Under the pieces are notes generated by a model, which was not told the origin of the DNA, made no database searches, and saw nothing but the letters and a program-made list of their open reading frames with translations. From assembly GCF_910592395.1 (NCBI RefSeq), contig NC_088320.1, positions 13,330,501-13,394,500 of the forward strand: a stretch of DNA of 64,000 bases. Reading direction: 5' to 3'. This document shows, in pieces, positions 60,212 through 64,000 of this stretch (its first letter is position 1; each line of letters opens with the position of its first letter). Position numbers and translations under genes: made by a program. Source of the stretch: Lineus longissimus (Eukaryota; Nemertea; Pilidiophora; Heteronemertea; Lineidae).

Positions 60212-61886
60212 ATGGCTGAAGGAGGTGAAAATTATGAAATGGATGATTACGATTCACAATCATCATCATCATCATCAGGAACTTTTGAACAAATTCTAGA
60301 AATGAGAAAGGATGATTTAATTAATCAATATATTCACGCAAGATACAACACAGGTGAAATCAATAGAACTTTTCAAGATGACGGCACAACATACAACACA
60401 GGAGGTGAATATATCCAAATGGATGAGATAGATCCTAATACAGGTGAAACCAATAGAACTTTTCAAGATGACGGCACAACATACAACACAGGAGGTGGAA
60501 ATCTTACTACTGAAACTTCATTCACTACAACTCCAGAAAGGCCAGGCACAACATACAACACAGGAGGTGAAAACTTCATTAAGTACACCTCCAGAAAGAG
60601 TAAGAGGTATTGTCCCTGAATTGATGGAAAAGGAGTCATTTCTAGATGATAAAGAGGATAAACTTGATACAGCATTGAAAAAAAGTGGTAAATGGAAATA
60701 TGACCCTAACAAACTAAGTAAACTAGCAACACGTATTTATTTGCAAAACGAGGAACCTTACTTCTTGCCTACAAAAGGAGAATTAGCAAACTTTACAGAA
60801 CAACAAAAGAACAATATGAATAAAATTCCTAATCCTAATGGAGGGAATGCCTTTATCATTCCTTTAATTAAATCAGATGGTAAATTCCTTTCTGAAGGCA
60901 CATTAAAGACTAAGTTTGGTACTAGATTTGCTAACATGATTAGAGGTATGATTGCACCTGACCCACCAGTAAGGGAACCTACATTAGTAACCCCTGAAAC
61001 ACAGGCAGTAATTAATGAGGTATACAGTTCAAACAAACCAATAGATAAACTGATAGATTCTAATGATGATGAACTTAAAACACTGGGTTTTACTGAATCT
61101 GCCTTGAGAGAACTTAGAGGGTTAAAACAGGCTGGTGATGATCTAGCTGCAGTAAAGAGGGATAAGGACATGCAAATAGAAAGCCTAGAAGAAGAACTTA
61201 ATAATTTAACAAGAGACTATGTAAAGTCTGTAGAAGAAGATACTGAAGATAAAGGAGAGTTGAAAAAGCAAATAGATGAACTAAATGACAAATTGTATGA
61301 GGAACAGTCAAAGGTATGGAGGTTAGACAATGACAGGGAGTCACAAACTAGAAGAATTAAACGTTTAATTGTTGATGTTCTAAAGAAACCAGATTCAACT
61401 ATTCCTCTGAAGGACAGAATAAAGTTACTTTTTAAGACGTATGGTGTAACTATTAGCGCCATAATAACAGCTGTTGTAATGACATTTACAACTCTAGGTC
61501 TCAGTATCAGTAGTGCTTTAAGTGGTGCCACTAAATCTGTAAAACCAACTCCAGGACCAGACCCAACTCCAGGACCAGAACCAACTCCTGGACCTACACC
61601 AGAACCAGGACCAAAACCATCAATACCAGATAAAGTAAAAGAAGGTCTCAAGAAGTTTGCTGAATGGCTAAAAGAACTAGCCAAGAAATCAGCTGCGGCT
61701 TTACCGGGAATCATCGGTTCTATCGTATCATTTCTCCTGAAAACAATTGGTGCAGTTGTTGGCTTTCTAGCTGAACATCTGATCATAGCAGTTATTGCTA
61801 TTGTGAGCTCCATAATTTATGGTTTAATTGGGGGTGTTAAAGCCTTAAAATCACGTAAAACAGTAAAATCACGTAAAAGGTCTTAG
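60212..61886 (+). CDS. virus-like element gene 2: repeat, coiled coil and membrane protein, one frameshift
   Basis: Starts at ATG 60212 and reads an acidic, Ser-rich N-terminus followed by repeats of DGTTYNTGG and TTYNTGG (60352-60570). Near 60580 the frame must change by one base: the repeat GAAACTTCATT has become GAAAACTTCATT, an extra A. After that the frame continues to 61886: a globular part (TRIYLQNEEPYFLPTKGELA), a coiled coil (about 61140-61350, LEEELNNLTRDYVKSVEED), a hydrophobic segment (AIITAVVMTFTTLGLSIS), a proline-rich hinge (PGPDPTPGPEPTPGP) and two more hydrophobic segments (PGIIGSIVSFLLKTIG and LIIAVIAIVSSIIYGLIGG) with a basic end. Total about 555 codons. The shift may be a mutation, a sequence error in an A-run or programmed frameshifting. 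No known family beyond recurrent invertebrate element proteins. Confidence 0.7.
60352..60570 (+). repeat. in-gene tandem repeat encoding TTYNTGG
   Basis: ACAACATACAACACAGGAGG occurs three times (60388, 60478, 60548) with a weaker fourth at 60345, separated by longer repeated stretches. The repeats are in frame until the extra A near 60580. Confidence 0.85.
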
Positions 61887-61934
61887 GTGACCTTCTATCA
61901 AAACAATGTTTAAAAAAATAATTATTATGTAAAT

Positions 61935-63167
61935 ATGAATAAATACATCTCATTAAAAGACTATTATTCTAGTGAGTCAGACTTCGTCCTGAGAGCAGAG
62001 CTCGAGTGGAACAATGAGAATCTTAAAGGATACATTCGTCCTAGGGTTATGGATCGAGCAGAGCTCTCGGGACGAAGTCTAACTAGAAATTTTAGTGAAG
62101 AAAATGTCAGCAAGAATTATGACAGTGGGAAATTTGATAAGCCTACTCGAGCTATGCTCTCAAGACGAAGTCTGACTGAGACAATCAAAGTAGTCCTGCC
62201 AAGAATGAAAGAATATGACGTCAGTACCAACACTAATGCTCAATTCTGCCGTAATTGTAAAAGGTGGACACTTTTTGAGTATCAAAAAAACTTGAATTCA
62301 GCAAGGTACGCAGCTAAAACTGTGAAGTATCAATTCTGCACCAATTGCAATTCGACTACTTACGACGATGATTTTAAAACTCTTGAGATCAATATTGACA
62401 ACAAGACACGTTACTTTGACAGTATTCTAAGGAAACTTGGATGGAGTCGGCTGTCCGAATCGGCAGTTAAGTATTTAAAGGACTTTGTGGAAGGGTATTT
62501 ACATTGCTACTTTTCAAGTCACAGAAAATGTCTTAGTAAGCAGAGATATGAAAGTACTCTTCAGTCAGCCCTAAAAATGGGTATTAACACTCTCCCCTCT
62601 AAGTTTTGTAACCAAGGGTTACATGGTGAAGCCATGCTTTTTAAATTTCACTGTGGGGAATATGATTGGTTTCTTGCCATTGAATTTATTAACAGGGCAA
62701 TTGGTAAACCGCAATTAACCGATGAGAATATCACTGACCTTAGACTAGTGTACTATGCTTTCCTTAGATTTCTGCATTACTGTGGTGTGAAGGTCACCAT
62801 TAACTACAAGGTATTTTTACACCAAGCCTTTAAAACGCTGAAAATTGATTATGTAATATTTACACCTTTTTTAACCAAGAAGGAGCGAGTAAATGATTTG
62901 GAGAGATTATGGTATGATTTCACTCAAAGTATTTTCTTCCAGAATTACAAGGTTGAGAAGGAATATGACCAGGATATTGACAAGCAGTTTGACGTTTTAC
63001 TGAGTGCCAGTGCAGGTCGAGACATTAACTGCATCAGTAATATTAAGTTTACACCAGCCAGACTTCGTCCTGAGAGCACAGCTCGAGCCGGACTTCGTCC
63101 TGAGAGCATAGCTCGAGCCGGACTTCGTCCTGCGAGCATAGCTCGATCTAGTGTTAAGATGCAATAA
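61935..63167 (+). CDS. virus-like element gene 3: zinc-ribbon protein carrying 30-bp repeats
   Basis: An intact intronless frame of 410 aa from ATG 61935, 48 bp after gene 2. Residues 105-138 hold two CxxC pairs (FCRNCKRW and FCTNCNST), a zinc ribbon. The middle (about 150-355) is predicted globular and helical (SRLSESAVKYLKDFVEGYL, DLRLVYYAFLRFLHYCGVK). The 30-bp repeat is present six times: as DFVLRAELEW (15-26), RAELSGRSLT (41-50), RAMLSRRSLT (72-81), and three in tandem at the C-terminus as LRPESTARAG, LRPESIARAG and LRPASIARS. The stop codon overlaps an AATAAA. A zinc ribbon suggests nucleic-acid or protein binding; no specific function is known to me. Confidence 0.75.
   Translation: MNKYISLKDYYSSESDFVLRAELEWNNENLKGYIRPRVMDRAELSGRSLTRNFSEENVSKNYDSGKFDKPTRAMLSRRSLTETIKVVLPRMKEYDVSTNTNAQFCRNCKRWTLFEYQKNLNSARYAAKTVKYQFCTNCNSTTYDDDFKTLEINIDNKTRYFDSILRKLGWSRLSESAVKYLKDFVEGYLHCYFSSHRKCLSKQRYESTLQSALKMGINTLPSKFCNQGLHGEAMLFKFHCGEYDWFLAIEFINRAIGKPQLTDENITDLRLVYYAFLRFLHYCGVKVTINYKVFLHQAFKTLKIDYVIFTPFLTKKERVNDLERLWYDFTQSIFFQNYKVEKEYDQDIDKQFDVLLSASAGRDINCISNIKFTPARLRPESTARAGLRPESIARAGLRPASIARSSVKMQ
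61979..62009 (+). repeat. 30-bp in-gene repeat, forward, phase 1
   Basis: Read as DFVLRAELEW. The triplet that is TAG in the tandem copies of this orientation is GAG here, so this frame, otherwise closed, stays open. Confidence 0.85.
62052..62082 (-). repeat. 30-bp in-gene repeat, reverse orientation
   Basis: ATCGAGCAGAGCTCTCGGG then ACGAAGTC; read on the plus strand as RAELSGRSLT. Confidence 0.85.
62144..62177 (-). repeat. 30-bp in-gene repeat, reverse orientation
   Basis: CTCGAGCTATGCTCTCAAGA then CGAAGTC; read as RAMLSRRSLT. Confidence 0.85.
63061..63150 (+). repeat. three tandem 30-bp in-gene repeats
   Basis: Units at 63061-63090, 63091-63120 and 63121-63150, each beginning GACTTCGTCCTG and holding AGCTCGA near the end. 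The unit is exactly ten codons, so adding or losing one does not disturb the frame. Core dyad GAGC-ATA-GCTC. Confidence 0.95.
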
Positions 63168-63218
63168 AGTTGTGAAAACAGCATTTTGCACTTAACAGTC
63201 ATTTTTCCATAATTTTAA

Positions 63219-64000
63219 ATGAATAATCAGCAAATGAATAGTCAGACATCTGCAGTGATTGAACAACAGATGAAACAGATTGGTGTTATGAGTCCTGAGA
63301 GCTTAGCTCGAGTTGGGGCTTCTAACCTACAGAATACTGGTAGTTACCAACAAAACAGAACTAACTTTCAACATAACTGCTCTACAAATCAACAAGTTTC
63401 AAACAAGCAGTTGAATAGTTCAAATTTTGTTAATCCTAGTCAAGGAATAGTTAATCCCAGTCAAGGAATAGTCAATTCTAGTTGCCAACTAGGCTCAACT
63501 CGAGCTACGCTCTCAGGACAAAGTCCGACTAGCAATCAACAAAATTTGAACTATTTGACTGATAGTGGCCTTAAAGCCAAACAAGACTTAGAGATTCTAG
63601 TTGCAACTGGTAAAAGCAAGGATTTCCTTAATAAACAAATAACTTTTAATGACTTAGATAATATGACTGAAAAAGAAATCTTAAAACACCATAGAATGTA
63701 TGAAACAAAGATGGCTGCCAGACTTAATGATTCTTTGGGTAAGACAGTAATTAAAGCTTACACTAAATTATCAAGGTGGTTATTACCAATAGATGATGAA
63801 GATAATCTTTACCATGATCTTAGAAATGATTATTTGATAACTAACGAGTTGGATAAATGGCTTGGATGGTTGAGTTTGAGAATGGGACCATTAACTGCAC
63901 TTGCCTCAACAACACTTATTACTTTAGGTCATTGTCATGAGGAATCATCTATGACTGCATCGAGTATGACTGCATCAAATATGAATACACCAAATATGAC
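63219..64000 (+). CDS. virus-like element gene 4 (continues past the window)
   Basis: ATG 63219 starts 51 bp after the stop of gene 3 and the frame is open to the window end (260 codons seen). The N-terminal 110 residues are Asn/Gln/Ser-rich and low in complexity (NNQQMNSQTSAVIEQQMKQ; NPSQGIVNPSQGIVN). They contain two copies of the 30-bp repeat, read as MSPESLARVG (63284-63316) and STRATLSGQSPTS (63495-63532, opposite orientation). A predicted folded part follows (NDLDNMTEKEILKHHRMYET, KLSRWLLPIDDEDNLYHDL, DKWLGWLSLRMGPLTALAST), then MTAS/MNTP-type short repeats at the edge. I know similar folded regions in uncharacterised invertebrate element proteins but no function. Confidence 0.7.
   Translation, partial: MNNQQMNSQTSAVIEQQMKQIGVMSPESLARVGASNLQNTGSYQQNRTNFQHNCSTNQQVSNKQLNSSNFVNPSQGIVNPSQGIVNSSCQLGSTRATLSGQSPTSNQQNLNYLTDSGLKAKQDLEILVATGKSKDFLNKQITFNDLDNMTEKEILKHHRMYETKMAARLNDSLGKTVIKAYTKLSRWLLPIDDEDNLYHDLRNDYLITNELDKWLGWLSLRMGPLTALASTTLITLGHCHEESSMTASSMTASNMNTPNM
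63284..63532. repeat. two 30-bp in-gene repeats in opposite orientation
   Basis: 63284-63316 is forward (GAGTCCTGAGAGCTTAGCTC), 63495-63532 is reverse (CTCGAGCTACGCTCTCAGGA then CAAAGTCC). Both preserve the reading frame of gene 4. Confidence 0.85.

Noticed and set aside
60463-61813. Antisense frames of 64-198 codons under gene 2
   Set aside because: They mirror the repetitive, proline-rich and coiled-coil sequence of the sense gene.
62945-63202. Antisense frames reading RAMLSGRSPA or SSYALRTKSG
   Set aside because: Open only because the 30-bp repeat is open in most frames; they add nothing beyond the sense gene.

Overview
The window is animal nuclear DNA, most likely from a marine invertebrate (a lophotrochozoan, cephalochordate or cnidarian-grade genome would all fit). 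It has spliced genes with short GT-AG introns, many short minisatellites and poly-C runs, several classes of DNA transposon and non-LTR retroelement, and no bacterial operon or bacterial signals. I cannot name the species from the sequence. Most of the 64 kb is repeats and gene remnants; intact coding sequence is the minority.

Left part (1-10.6 kb). A 50-bp tandem repeat, then an intact HARBI1-type transposase (minus strand) and a 5'-truncated non-LTR reverse transcriptase (minus). From 8084 down to about 3.7 kb runs a multi-exon minus-strand gene that no single reading frame shows: a short N-terminal region, a domain with a GGG...LFF.DGKS pattern, an immunoglobulin half-domain (Y-Y-C) and a protein-kinase N-lobe with an HRD..PGN loop. 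An in-frame stop, a frameshift and an apparent insertion mark it as broken. At 8.27-10.14 kb lies a frameshifted, minus-strand fragment of the same element family that appears intact at the right end.

Tandem duplication (10.6-22.7 kb). Two almost identical units abut exactly (10613-15613 and 15614-20650), followed by an older, partial third copy. Each carries a minus-strand gene for a predicted secreted, beta-strand-rich protein.

Middle (22.7-47.4 kb). C- and G-rich repeats, hairpins, reverse-transcriptase remnants, a possible two-exon gene (29.0-29.5 kb), a Harbinger derivative with SANT/Myb-like and transposase-tail remnants between TIRs (31878-35046), and an eight-exon minus-strand gene (40113-36957) encoding a retroelement-type integrase of about 455 aa. 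All exon phases agree; the HHCC zinc finger and the DD35E triad are restored only after splicing. Further right are an array-ended element (43.45-44.54 kb), tRNA-like sequences and a pogo/Tigger-like non-autonomous element (46288-47305).

Right part (47.5-64 kb). A spliced plus-strand gene fragment of unknown function (to 51167), a beta-strand-rich minus-strand gene with an internal stop (52.1-53.2 kb), another reverse-transcriptase tail, a gene-poor stretch, then a compact plus-strand array of four intronless genes (58840 to the window end) with 10-51 bp spacers. This array looks virus-like or like a large mobile element: tail-anchored and multi-membrane proteins, a zinc-ribbon protein, a Q/N-rich protein. 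Its most unusual trait is a 30-bp repeat, found in both orientations and in different reading frames inside the coding regions, always without breaking the frame; diverged copies occur in the decayed fragment 50 kb away. I regard this in-frame repeat family as the best candidate for something undescribed.
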